From Desulfobacteraceae bacterium (GTDB lineage: Bacteria; Desulfobacterota; Desulfobacteria; Desulfobacterales; Desulfobacteraceae), in contig PIVQ01000201.1 in NCBI GenBank assembly GCA_003354055.1, positions 1 to 10,399 on the forward strand: a stretch of DNA of 10,399 nt. Direction: 5' to 3'. The position numbers were made by a program, and so were the translations under genes. The notes under the pieces were generated by a model, which worked only from the letters and a program-made list of their open reading frames with translations, was not told where the DNA came from and ran no database searches. Positions within the stretch are counted from its first letter, which is position 1. Every line of letters starts with the position of its first letter. Of the stretch, positions 1 through 6,314 are shown in pieces.

Positions 1-212
1 GCACCTTTGCCAAGGTTTCGGGTATGCCGGATCAGATGGCCATTCCCCTGTTTTAGGGTTGAGGCAAAATTGAGGGGTAGATCTTCACTGCCGTCATCCA
101 CCACAAGGATATCAGGGTGCAGCAACCTGCATCCGTTGAATACCTCTAACACGGTTTTTCCGTGGTTGTAGAGGGGAATGACAATGAGGATGCGTGATTG
201 ATTTCGGGTCAT
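1..212 (-). CDS. Family 2 glycosyltransferase, N-terminal part
   Basis: Only the first 70 codons are present; the gene runs off the left edge. The ATG at 212 is preceded by an AGGAA ribosome site that overlaps the TAG stop of the upstream ammonia-lyase gene, and the gap between the genes is 13 bp, so the two are co-transcribed. The visible protein is the start of a GT-A fold: a first beta strand with RILIVIPLYNHGKTV (residues 7-21), the nucleotide-sugar binding stretch VVDDGS (37-42) and HTRNLGKG (63-70). This is the typical pattern of GT2 enzymes such as dolichyl-phosphate-mannose synthase-like transferases. GT2 proteins, often beside or fused to acyltransferases, are standard members of aryl-polyene clusters, where they are thought to help attach the polyene to its lipid or sugar anchor. 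The fold is clear; donor and acceptor cannot be told from this fragment. Confidence 0.88.
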   Translation of the reverse strand, partial: MTRNQSRILIVIPLYNHGKTVLEVFNGCRLLHPDILVVDDGSEDLPLNFASTLKQGNGHLIRHTRNLGKG

Positions 213-225
213 TTGAAAACCGTTC

Positions 226-1815
226 CTAATCGCAATAAACGGACAGATCGTCAAACAACTGGCTTGAAAACAGCAGTTTTCTGAATTTAACCAGGCTGTC
301 GTGGAAAATGGTTGTGTTGTCGTACACCTGAAATTCTTCGTTTAAAATTTCATAGATTCTGGAGGTTCCCTTACCTAAGCCGTCGGCATTTCTAAATGAC
401 AGTGCCTGGAGATCTGCCAGTACTTCCAGTGTCACCACATGTTTTGCCTGGCTAACCAGACGGAAGGCCTTTCTGGCAGCTACTGTGCCCATGGATACCA
501 CATCCTGATTTGTGGCATTACAGGAGATGGAATTGACACTCATGGGGTTGGCCAAATTCCGGTTTTCAGCTGTGGTGGAGGTGGCCAGGTACTGCGCTCC
601 CATAAATCCCATGGTCAGTCCTCTTTCTCCGGGAATCAGATGCTCGGGAAGGCCTTCATTGAGATTTTTGTCCAGAAGCTTGTTGGTACGCCGTTCAGAC
701 AGGTTGCACAGGGTGGACATGGCAATACAGAGGCTGTCCATGGCAAAACTGATGCTCTGACCGTGGAAATTTCCGCCATGGATGATTTTTTTCTTTTCCG
801 CAATGATAATGGGATTGTCATTGGTTGAATTTGCTTCAATCTCAACGGTGGCAATTGCACTGTCCAGTGCCTCTTTCACAGGGGCCAGGATCTGGGGCGT
901 ACACCTTATAGAATAAACATCCTGCACATTGACGTCCGTTTCAAATACCGGTGTATCAGATTCGTCTTGTTCACGGATCTGCTTGTGAAGGTCTTCTCTG
1001 TGGGTAATGTTGCAGGTTCCCCTGTAGAGTCTTTTCACGGTGGCGGCAATTTTCATCTGACCCGGGTGGGGTTTGACACTGTGCAGATCAGGATCAAAGG
1101 CGTCATCAATACCGCCGAATATTTCAACGGCAAAGGCTGCATTGACGCAGGCAACGTTCAGCAGTTTTGAGGCCCCGAAAAGCGTAAAGGCAGCAATCCC
1201 GGTCATGGCAGCGGTGCCGTTCATGAGAGCCAGTCCCTCTTTGTAGCTGAGCGTCAAGGGGGATAACATAGCTTTTTCCAAAGCGTTTTCTGCAGGCATC
1301 AACTCGTTATTATGGTAGACCTGCCCCTTGCCGATGATGGCCAGGGACATGTGGGCCAGGTGAATCAGATCTCCGGATGCGCCCACACTGCCGCATTCTG
1401 GAATATAGGGGGCTATCCCGTTGTTGATCATATCCCGCATCAAATGCAGCAGACGGAGCCGTACCCCTGAATGTCCCTTGACCAGGGTATTTAGGCGGAT
1501 GGCAAGGATCCCCATGGCAATATAGGGCAGTATCGGGGCGCCAAGTCCTGCAGAGTGGCTGACAATAAGGTTGTGCTGAAGGGTTTCTATTTCACTGTCA
1601 TTGATGATTTTATTGCACATGGGGCCAAAGGAGGTGTTAACGCCGTAAATGATTTTTTTCGCATTGACGGCGCTTTCAAGAAAATCCCTGGAAGCCCTGC
1701 ATCTTTCAAGGGCTTTTTGAGCAAGTTCGACCTGTTTGTCTCCGATGCCTATGGCAACAATATCTTTGAAGCTCAAGCTGTCCCCTGTGAGAACAACGGT
1801 ATTTTGTTTTGTCAT
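226..1815 (-). CDS. Aromatic amino acid ammonia-lyase (HAL/TAL family), likely tyrosine ammonia-lyase
   Basis: A 529-residue member of the MIO-dependent lyase family, full length for the bacterial HAL/TAL group. The Ala146-Ser147-Gly148 triad that cyclises to the MIO electrophile sits in GSVGASGDLIHLAHMSL. The catalytic tyrosine loop IIYGVNTSFGP is present (Tyr57), as are YSIRCTPQIL (Tyr301, Arg304) and the glutamine-rich NQDVVSMG (436-443). In histidine ammonia-lyases the last motif reads QEDHVSMG with a histidine-binding Glu; here that residue is Gln437, which argues against histidine as substrate. Together with NLIVSHSAG (82-90) the pattern resembles, from memory, the tyrosine ammonia-lyase of Flavobacterium flexirubin clusters. 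Expected reaction: tyrosine to p-coumarate (or phenylalanine to cinnamate) plus ammonia, in the cytoplasm. The start lies 3 bp after the stop of the ligase gene, so the two form a unit supplying and activating the aryl head group. Tyr versus Phe preference is not settled by sequence. Confidence 0.9.
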   Translation of the reverse strand: MTKQNTVVLTGDSLSFKDIVAIGIGDKQVELAQKALERCRASRDFLESAVNAKKIIYGVNTSFGPMCNKIINDSEIETLQHNLIVSHSAGLGAPILPYIAMGILAIRLNTLVKGHSGVRLRLLHLMRDMINNGIAPYIPECGSVGASGDLIHLAHMSLAIIGKGQVYHNNELMPAENALEKAMLSPLTLSYKEGLALMNGTAAMTGIAAFTLFGASKLLNVACVNAAFAVEIFGGIDDAFDPDLHSVKPHPGQMKIAATVKRLYRGTCNITHREDLHKQIREQDESDTPVFETDVNVQDVYSIRCTPQILAPVKEALDSAIATVEIEANSTNDNPIIIAEKKKIIHGGNFHGQSISFAMDSLCIAMSTLCNLSERRTNKLLDKNLNEGLPEHLIPGERGLTMGFMGAQYLATSTTAENRNLANPMSVNSISCNATNQDVVSMGTVAARKAFRLVSQAKHVVTLEVLADLQALSFRNADGLGKGTSRIYEILNEEFQVYDNTTIFHDSLVKFRKLLFSSQLFDDLSVYCD

Positions 1816-1818
1816 GGG

Positions 1819-3219
1819 TTACCTTAAATCGAAAAAGGTGATTCTTTTTCGTTTTTTATGGAATTGATATACTTTGGCGTCTGTCTGTTCCTGGGGAATG
1901 ATCCTGATTTCCGGGACCACCCTTAAAGCCGCCTGAAGCCGGGCCTTGATCCAGTCCGTATCTTTTTCGCCGGATTTTTTCGGGGCATAAGGGCTGTTCA
2001 TGGCGGCAAACAGGATGACACGGTCAGTACCGTCCGGATTCTTATGGGCCTCCACATAACCGCCGTAAAAGCGTTCATCCCCTTCAAGGGCGGCCAGGAT
2101 AGTATTTGGATACAGGCTGGTCCCTTTATATTTGAGCATCTGGTTTTTACGGCCGAGAACCGGTGCCAGACGCGGTGTTGTTCTGCCGCAGGCGCACGGA
2201 GACTGGATGAGATAGGATAGATCCCCGGTTCTAAAGCGGATCAACGGCATGCCTGTGACGCCTAAGGGGGTGACCACCACTTCCCCGATTTCTCCTGCAG
2301 GAAGGACATTGCCCTGTTCATCAAGGATTTCAACGATAATGAGTTCGGGGCGCAGATGCCCGCCGGCCCGGGCCTCGCATTCACAGAATGTGGTTGCCAT
2401 TTCAGATGAGGCGTATGTGGAAAAAATTTTGGCTTGCCACATGGACTCAAGCTCTCTTGAGATGGGAAGCAGATCCATGTCTTCATCACGGGTGGGTTCG
2501 CCTATGGCAATGAGCTTTTTAACCCGGCTTGCGGAAGGATCTTCATTCTGCTCAAGGGCGAATAGGCCAATTCTGTGTACCAGGGACGGGACCCCGACAA
2601 TGGCTGTGGCCTTTGTCCTTTTGATCAATTCCCAATGCTGGGAGGCACTTCCGGAACCCGCCCTGACCATGGTGGCGGATAGTTTTGCCCCGCCTAAGAA
2701 ATAAGCTAACCCTGCCATGAAACATCGGTCCAGAGCGGCGCAGACGAGAAGAGTGTCTGTTTGGTCAACACCGGTCATAGCGATGGCAATTTTTTCATTG
2801 CAGGCCAGCCGTGACAGATCCTGCCCGGTCAGGGGAATCATTGTCGGTACAGATCCTGACGTGGCAGAGGTCAGGCAGATATCCACAATGTCCCTTTGAT
2901 CTGCACAACAAAAAAGATCTGTATTTTCAAGGTCTGATTTTTCGGTCAGGGGTAATTTTGCCAGATCTGACAGGTTCTGTATCTTTGTAATATCTATGCC
3001 ATGTTCCGCATATTTGTTTTGGTAAAATGCAGATCTGGACAGGGTGTAGCTTAGGTGTTTTAAAAGTAACCGATTCTGAATCCTGCTCACCTCTTCCTGA
3101 TCCGCAAATTGGAGACCCGAAAATTTTCCGGCGGAAAAATCGGTTAAAAAGGAAGGGATGTTTATCGATCCCTTAGTGGGGGCAGCTTGATTTCCCTGCC
3201 CATGGTTCTCTTTTGTCAT
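1819..3219 (-). CDS. PaaK-like AMP-forming acyl ligase for the aryl starter
   Basis: A 466-residue adenylate-forming enzyme of the phenylacetate-CoA ligase type. Visible motifs, in order: the phosphate loop TSATSGSVPT (117-126), a VGVPS segment (208-212), the adenine-side motif YASSEM (269-274), an acidic/His stretch GGHLRPELIIVE, RFRTGD (328-333) with the ribose-binding Asp, LGRKNQMLKYKG (355-366) at the hinge, and a lysine-rich C-terminal tail ending FDLR. Pairs of cysteines (CEC 279-281 and CAC 342-344) match the zinc-like cysteine cluster of PaaK relatives. It probably activates p-coumarate or cinnamate from the neighbouring lyase, passing it to CoA or directly to an acyl carrier protein, like ApeH or the flexirubin ligases. 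The ATG at 3219 has only a weak GGAA upstream; ATG at 3203 would remove five or six non-conserved residues and cannot be excluded. Substrate is inferred from context. Confidence 0.85.
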   Translation of the reverse strand: MTKENHGQGNQAAPTKGSINIPSFLTDFSAGKFSGLQFADQEEVSRIQNRLLLKHLSYTLSRSAFYQNKYAEHGIDITKIQNLSDLAKLPLTEKSDLENTDLFCCADQRDIVDICLTSATSGSVPTMIPLTGQDLSRLACNEKIAIAMTGVDQTDTLLVCAALDRCFMAGLAYFLGGAKLSATMVRAGSGSASQHWELIKRTKATAIVGVPSLVHRIGLFALEQNEDPSASRVKKLIAIGEPTRDEDMDLLPISRELESMWQAKIFSTYASSEMATTFCECEARAGGHLRPELIIVEILDEQGNVLPAGEIGEVVVTPLGVTGMPLIRFRTGDLSYLIQSPCACGRTTPRLAPVLGRKNQMLKYKGTSLYPNTILAALEGDERFYGGYVEAHKNPDGTDRVILFAAMNSPYAPKKSGEKDTDWIKARLQAALRVVPEIRIIPQEQTDAKVYQFHKKRKRITFFDLR

Positions 3220-3252
3220 TAAATAATTCCGGCAAAAATATCATGGCAGCAT

Positions 3253-4029
3253 CTATAACAGTCGAATGCTTTTTTTTGCATGTTTTCTAAGTTTATCACT
3301 GGTGGTTTTATCAATCACTTCTGTCAGGGTTGCCCTGTATTTGGCTTTGCCTGAATTCCCTAAGGCCTTGCACATCCAGGCCAGAGCGTCGTTCATTGTT
3401 CTGCTGTTCACTGATGTGTTCCCATAGGTCTTCAACAGTACGTCATTGATGGCATCGGTAACCGCATCTCCGGGCAGGGGATTTCGATAGGTCATTTTTG
3501 AGGCATCCCTTATTAAAACAGCATCCTGTGACCGGACCATTGCAATGAGTTTTTTCTCTTCAGTGGACAGGGTGTCATCCGTTCCCAAATCAGCGTTCAT
3601 GATCTGATTTCTTTTGGCATAAACGTTAAGTTGTTCAAGGCTCTTTGTCGCATGGCGTTTAAGCTTGCTGCTGGTCGTGGAACTTGCCACTTGGCTGAGG
3701 GTTGCTGCATAGGCTGTGTCCCCGGAAGAGGCCAATGCTTTGCAAAACCAGGACATCTCATCCATAAGGTCTGCGTTGAAAGGACTTCCTGTATATCCTT
3801 TGAGAAGCATATCCTGAATCATATCAAAGAGTTTGGGGTCTGTAAGGCCTGACCTCGTAATCCTTTTTGCAGCGTTAGTCCGTTGCTGCATGCTGTCAGA
3901 GGACAATTGCTTCGTAAAATAATCCACGTCCTCGAATTGGGCAGAAGCCGCAGACACTGAGGCCAGCAGAACAAATATGCTGAAAAGGCAACCGAAAAAA
4001 AAAGATTTTCCTACAAGAGCTTGTCGCAT
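3253..4029 (-). CDS. Exported protein with two tandem alpha-helical (HEAT-like) repeats
   Basis: The 258-residue product starts with a classical signal peptide: positively charged start, hydrophobic segment around residues 9-24 and an Ala-Ser-Ala cleavage site near residue 30, with no lipobox, so it is probably periplasmic. The mature protein is an internal duplication of about 90 to 125 residues per unit. Residues 92-134 (WFCKALASSG, TLSQVASSTTSSKLKRHATKSL) match residues 216-258 (WMCKALGNSG, TLTEVIDKTTSDKLRKHAKKSI) closely, and the segments before them also align loosely. Spacing and composition suggest HEAT/ARM-like helix pairs. A good ribosome site (AAGGGA, seven bases from the ATG) fixes the start. 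The gene is first in the leftward operon, 33 bp ahead of the ligase. I do not recognise a named family; a scaffold or binding role in the periplasm is only a guess. Confidence 0.85.
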   Translation of the reverse strand: MRQALVGKSFFFGCLFSIFVLLASVSAASAQFEDVDYFTKQLSSDSMQQRTNAAKRITRSGLTDPKLFDMIQDMLLKGYTGSPFNADLMDEMSWFCKALASSGDTAYAATLSQVASSTTSSKLKRHATKSLEQLNVYAKRNQIMNADLGTDDTLSTEEKKLIAMVRSQDAVLIRDASKMTYRNPLPGDAVTDAINDVLLKTYGNTSVNSRTMNDALAWMCKALGNSGKAKYRATLTEVIDKTTSDKLRKHAKKSIRLL

Positions 4030-4245
4030 GGTTGTATCCCTTATATTAAGTCCAAGGCAATAATAATGTTACCAAATGTACGTCTATGTATCCTTGGTTA
4101 CTAATCAAGTCAAGAAATAGTTGGTAGGGTAAAGGGAGACTAATCTTCTGAGTCGCGTTTAGACGGTAATGAAAAAGTCCCCTCAAATCATCTTTGAATG
4201 GGTGTACAAAAAAATGGACTGTTGATTTAGGTTTTTTGAAGTTGA

Positions 4246-4274
4246 TTGACAAGTGACAGGCAAACACGTATAGG
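4246..4274 (+). promoter_or_regulatory. Sigma-70-type promoter for the lipoprotein gene
   Basis: A perfect -35 box TTGACA at 4246-4251 is followed by a 17-bp spacer and TATAGG at 4269-4274, which matches four of six -10 positions. Transcription would begin near 4281, leaving a leader of about 55 bases before the ATG at 4337. A second, weaker pair lies just downstream: TTGATT at 4285-4290, 16 bp, TATTAT at 4307-4312. Either or both could be used. Confidence 0.5.
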
Positions 4275-4288
4275 CCAGTAAAAATTGA

Positions 4289-4313
4289 TTCGTGTTGAGC
4301 TCATGTTATTATT
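4289..4313 (+). repeat. 25-bp direct repeat upstream of lipoprotein gene, copy 1
   Basis: This stretch (starting TTCGTGTTGAGCTCATG) recurs at 4778-4802 with 22 of 25 bases identical. It lies 48 bases before the ATG of the intact lipoprotein gene; the second copy lies 51 bases before the ATG of the decayed copy. It is best read as the shared 5' region of a tandem gene duplication. Confidence 0.8.
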
Positions 4314-4336
4314 AACTGAATAAGGAAATTTCCAAG

Positions 4337-4756
4337 ATGAAACGATGTATTTTACTATTGGCCATTCTTATCCTGCTGTCCGGGTGTTCTATCAAACAAA
4401 CCATTGAACCGGCAGAGTTAAATGATGATGCTGTAATATGCATTGTAGAGGATCATAAAGTGAGGAACAGCTTTCTTGAAGCCCTCAAAAAAGTCCTTGA
4501 TGAAAAACAAGTAAGCTACAGGATTGTTGATAATGTTGCATCTAAAGAGTGTGAGTGGAAAGCAACCTATACGGCACGGTGGTCTTGGGATGTCGCCCTG
4601 TATATGGCGTATGCTAAAATAAGTGTATACAAGGATGGGAAATTAGATGGAGAGGCGATATACGATGCCACTCAAGGCCAGGGAAATATGAATAAATTTA
4701 TTGATGCAGAAGGCAAAGTAAGGGAATTGGTCAATGCATTGATGATGAACAAATAG
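4337..4756 (+). CDS. Small outer-membrane-type lipoprotein (possible Sbal_3080 family)
   Basis: A 139-residue lipoprotein precursor: MKR start, hydrophobic stretch, and lipobox Leu-Ser-Gly-Cys with the lipidated Cys at residue 17. Serine follows the Cys, not aspartate, which favours sorting to the outer membrane by the Lol route. The mature part is short and mixed alpha/beta: a strand DDAVICIVED (28-37), a helix with NSFLEALKKVLDEK (44-57), strands around YRIVDN and the aromatic-rich WKATYTARWSWDVALYMAYAKISVY (68-93), and a last helix EGKVRELVNALM. This pattern reminds me of small lipoproteins annotated as Sbal_3080 family, but I hold that loosely. A ribosome site AAGGAA lies nine bases before the ATG. 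The gene has its own promoter and is more AT-rich than the biosynthetic genes, so it may be a passenger in the cluster. Confidence 0.82.
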   Translation: MKRCILLLAILILLSGCSIKQTIEPAELNDDAVICIVEDHKVRNSFLEALKKVLDEKQVSYRIVDNVASKECEWKATYTARWSWDVALYMAYAKISVYKDGKLDGEAIYDATQGQGNMNKFIDAEGKVRELVNALMMNK

Positions 4757-4777
4757 TCATCAGCAGGATATACATGG

Positions 4778-4802
4778 TTCGTGTTGAACTCATGCTATTA
4801 TA
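4778..4802 (+). repeat. 25-bp direct repeat, copy 2, upstream of the decayed lipoprotein copy
   Basis: Second copy of the 4289-4313 element, with differences at positions 11, 18 and 25 of the repeat. The spacing to the following ATG (51 bases) is almost the same as in copy 1, and the coding starts that follow are also alike, so the repeat belongs to a duplicated gene start and is not a separate element. The -35-like TTGATT present in copy 1 has changed here to ATGGTT. Confidence 0.78.
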
Positions 4803-4828
4803 CTAACAATCGCTGAGGTGATTCCTTT

Positions 4829-4971
4829 ATGAAAAAATGTATCATCTTATTGACTATTCATAGCCTTCTTTCAGGATGATCTGGATGGGGGGTCAAAAAA
4901 AGATAGGGGATTGGGGATAAATGTCCGTATTGATAGAGACAAAAATAAATGATATGTTGATCGGATTTTAA
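4829..4971 (+). pseudogene. Remnant of a duplicated lipoprotein gene
   Basis: The ATG at 4829 opens MKKCIILLTIHSLLSG, almost the same signal peptide as the intact upstream lipoprotein (MKRCILLLAILILLSG). At the exact place of the lipobox cysteine codon TGT there is TGA (4877-4879), followed eight codons later by TAG. Further on, 4921-4971 can be read in another frame as a short segment ending in ETKINDMLIGF, which resembles the EGKVRELVNALM C-terminus of the intact protein; that similarity is weak. The body of the gene is missing. I read this as a tandem copy that lost its middle and acquired a stop. A selenocysteine reading is not supported because the frame closes almost at once. Confidence 0.7.
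4930..4958 (+). promoter_or_regulatory. Candidate promoter for the ACP1-CLF-PagL-ACP2 operon
   Basis: TTGATA at 4930-4935 (five of six -35 bases), a 17-bp spacer and TATGTT at 4953-4958 (four of six -10 bases). The start of transcription would be near 4965, giving a leader of about 28 bases before the ATG at 4993, with AGGAAA at about 4976-4981 inside it. It lies in the remnant gene and would give the biosynthetic operon its own start independent of the lipoprotein gene. Prediction from spacing only. Confidence 0.4.
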
Positions 4972-4992
4972 CCTCAGGAAAATGTAGAAAAA

Positions 4993-5259
4993 ATGGATTT
5001 AAAACAGAAGTTGAAAGAGATGATTATTGAAGAGCTTCAGATCGAGGACCTGGCACCAGAGGAAATCGAAGATGATGCACCGTTGTTTGGAGAAGGATTG
5101 GGCCTTGATTCCCTCGATGCTGTAGAGCTGGTTGTTCAGCTTCAGGTTTATTTTGGTGTTGAAATTAAAAATATTGAAGAAGGCCGGCCGGCCCTTCAGT
5201 CTGTTAATACCCTGGCGGATTTTGTCCTTGAAAGACAACCTTCGGCCGATACGGTGTAA
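4993..5259 (+). CDS. Acyl carrier protein 1 (ApeE/ApeF-like)
   Basis: An 88-residue acidic protein with the four-helix ACP pattern. The phosphopantetheine site is Ser40 in GLGLDSLDAVELVV, preceded by the usual acidic loop (EEIEDDAPLFGEG) and followed by helix II and a helix-III region (FGVEIKNIEEGRPALQSVNTLADFV). Length and motif are normal for type II polyketide or fatty acid ACPs; DSLDAVELV is the form often seen in aryl-polyene and flexirubin ACPs. It carries the starter or growing polyene chain and is modified by a PPTase not seen here. The ribosome site AGGAAA lies about eleven bases upstream. The stop TAA is followed within two bases by the conserved N-terminal reading of the ketosynthase-like gene, so the pair is probably translationally coupled. 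Confidence 0.93.
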   Translation: MDLKQKLKEMIIEELQIEDLAPEEIEDDAPLFGEGLGLDSLDAVELVVQLQVYFGVEIKNIEEGRPALQSVNTLADFVLERQPSADTV

Positions 5260-5261
5260 CT

Positions 5262-6314
5262 CTGAAACTGGCTGTCCAGGGCATAGGATGTGTATCCACC
5301 TTTGAAACCTGTCCCGAAAGGGGCCGTGCCGTGTATGGGACCAGATCCCAAAACGGTCTGGATGATCTGTCCGACCTTTATACACCTGTACCGGGAAATG
5401 GCGGGGAAATCCAGGCGTTCAGAGCAGATGTCTCAGAGGTATCGGAATATGTGAAAAAATCAAGGCTTCGCCGGGTCGACCACTATTCCAGGATGGCATT
5501 GCTGGCTGCAGGAAGGGCCTTGGAAGACGCTTGCGATGCTTTCTCATGTCCGGTTTCTAAAGAAAGAACCGGGGTAATCGTCGCCACAGGATATGGCGCT
5601 TTGGATTCCACCTTCTCATTTCTCGATTCTTATATTGAACGCGGAGATAAGCTGGCCTTTCCTACCCATTTTTCAAATTCGGTTCACAATGCTGCTGCAG
5701 CTCACGTTTCCATTTGTTACGGCATTACAGGGCCCAGTCTGACTGTGACACAGTTTGACATGTCCTTTTTTTCAGCACTTCTTACCGCAGGATCCTGGAT
5801 TGAAACCGGGAAAACCGATGCCGTGCTCGTGGGAACTTCTGATGCATGGTCTGATGTCATGGGATATTGTATGCACGGGTTTTCTCTGATGCTGGATAAA
5901 CGGCCCTATTCCTTTGGAGAAGGGTCGGCTTTTTTTCTGGTCACAGGTGATACGGGCGATGATCCCAAATATGGGTACTTTGAAGAGATTACAATGGGTA
6001 GGAATCTTGAAATGGAGACATTGGGAAAGGACGGAGATGAGAATAGTCCCGTCTTTTTCTCTCCCGCATCAACAGCGCCCTGTGAGGGGCGGCAGGTGGA
6101 AGACGAATTAAAGGGGATGGTTTTTGGCCGGCGAAGAGCGTTTTCCCCCACAGACGCAGGATCGGATGCTGTCTTTGCCTTGAAGGGTCTTGGTAAAAAT
6201 TGCGTTCATTGTATCAAACTGGGTCAGGGTGGTTCATATGGAAAAATGAAGATTAGACCCGCCGGTTTTCACGCTGGTTTATCCACCGGTACTCTCACAG
6301 GAGATCAGGGATAA
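5262..6314 (+). CDS. Ketosynthase-like chain length factor (ApeC-like), non-catalytic
   Basis: A thiolase-fold ketosynthase homologue that lacks the catalytic triad. With the first standard start (GTG 5331) the protein has 327 residues, but the frame is open back to 5232 and codons 5262-5297 read LKLAVQGIGCVS, the conserved first strand of ketosynthases; the only start-like codons there are CTG at 5262 and 5268, so I place the start at 5262 (350 residues). Numbered from 5331, RRVDHYSRMALLAAGRAL (47-64), PTHFSNSVHNAAAAH (111-125) and GPSLTVTQFDMSF (134-146) are typical of the family found in aryl-polyene clusters. Aspartate 143 occupies the place of the active-site Cys, and neither the HGTGT nor the KS-GH histidine motif is seen. 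The end (IKLGQGGSYGK) is the usual family C-terminus. Expected role: partner of a catalytic KS, setting polyene length, as ApeC does for ApeO. Confidence 0.82.
   Translation: MKLAVQGIGCVSTFETCPERGRAVYGTRSQNGLDDLSDLYTPVPGNGGEIQAFRADVSEVSEYVKKSRLRRVDHYSRMALLAAGRALEDACDAFSCPVSKERTGVIVATGYGALDSTFSFLDSYIERGDKLAFPTHFSNSVHNAAAAHVSICYGITGPSLTVTQFDMSFFSALLTAGSWIETGKTDAVLVGTSDAWSDVMGYCMHGFSLMLDKRPYSFGEGSAFFLVTGDTGDDPKYGYFEEITMGRNLEMETLGKDGDENSPVFFSPASTAPCEGRQVEDELKGMVFGRRRAFSPTDAGSDAVFALKGLGKNCVHCIKLGQGGSYGKMKIRPAGFHAGLSTGTLTGDQG

Larger units (their letters stand above)
4030..4336. other. AT-rich divergent intergenic region
   Basis: About 300 bp between the leftward exported-protein gene and the rightward lipoprotein gene. 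It is visibly richer in A and T than the flanking genes and I see no convincing coding capacity in it. It holds a strong candidate promoter for the rightward gene (separate entry), the first copy of a 25-bp repeat, and on the left side the ribosome site of the exported-protein gene at about 4037-4042. A leftward promoter must exist here, but I could not pick one with good -35 and -10 boxes; TAATAT on the minus strand at 4043-4048 is the only -10-like word close to that gene. Confidence 0.6.

Noticed and set aside
439..828. Open frames on the plus strand across the ammonia-lyase gene
   Set aside because: They are antisense shadows of a well-conserved enzyme, with no domain pattern or ribosome site of their own.
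4046..4267. A 73-codon minus-strand frame in the divergent intergenic region
   Set aside because: Composition is not protein-like, no ribosome site is seen, and the region holds the promoter of the opposite gene.
4739..4762. Short TGATGA...TCATCA inverted repeat at the end of the lipoprotein gene, as a terminator
   Set aside because: Six-base arms, AT-rich, with no T run; not convincing.
4829..4905. TGA at the lipobox Cys codon read as selenocysteine, given selD nearby
   Set aside because: The frame ends at TAG eight codons after the TGA and no full product follows, so it is a decayed copy and not a selenoprotein.
5182..5193. GGCCGGCC palindrome in ACP1
   Set aside because: Explained by ordinary Gly-Arg-Pro codons in a conserved gene; no second copy or flanking structure seen.
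4999..5385. A 128-codon minus-strand frame opposite ACP1
   Set aside because: It is antisense to a clear ACP and to the start of the CLF gene, and its translation resembles no family I know.
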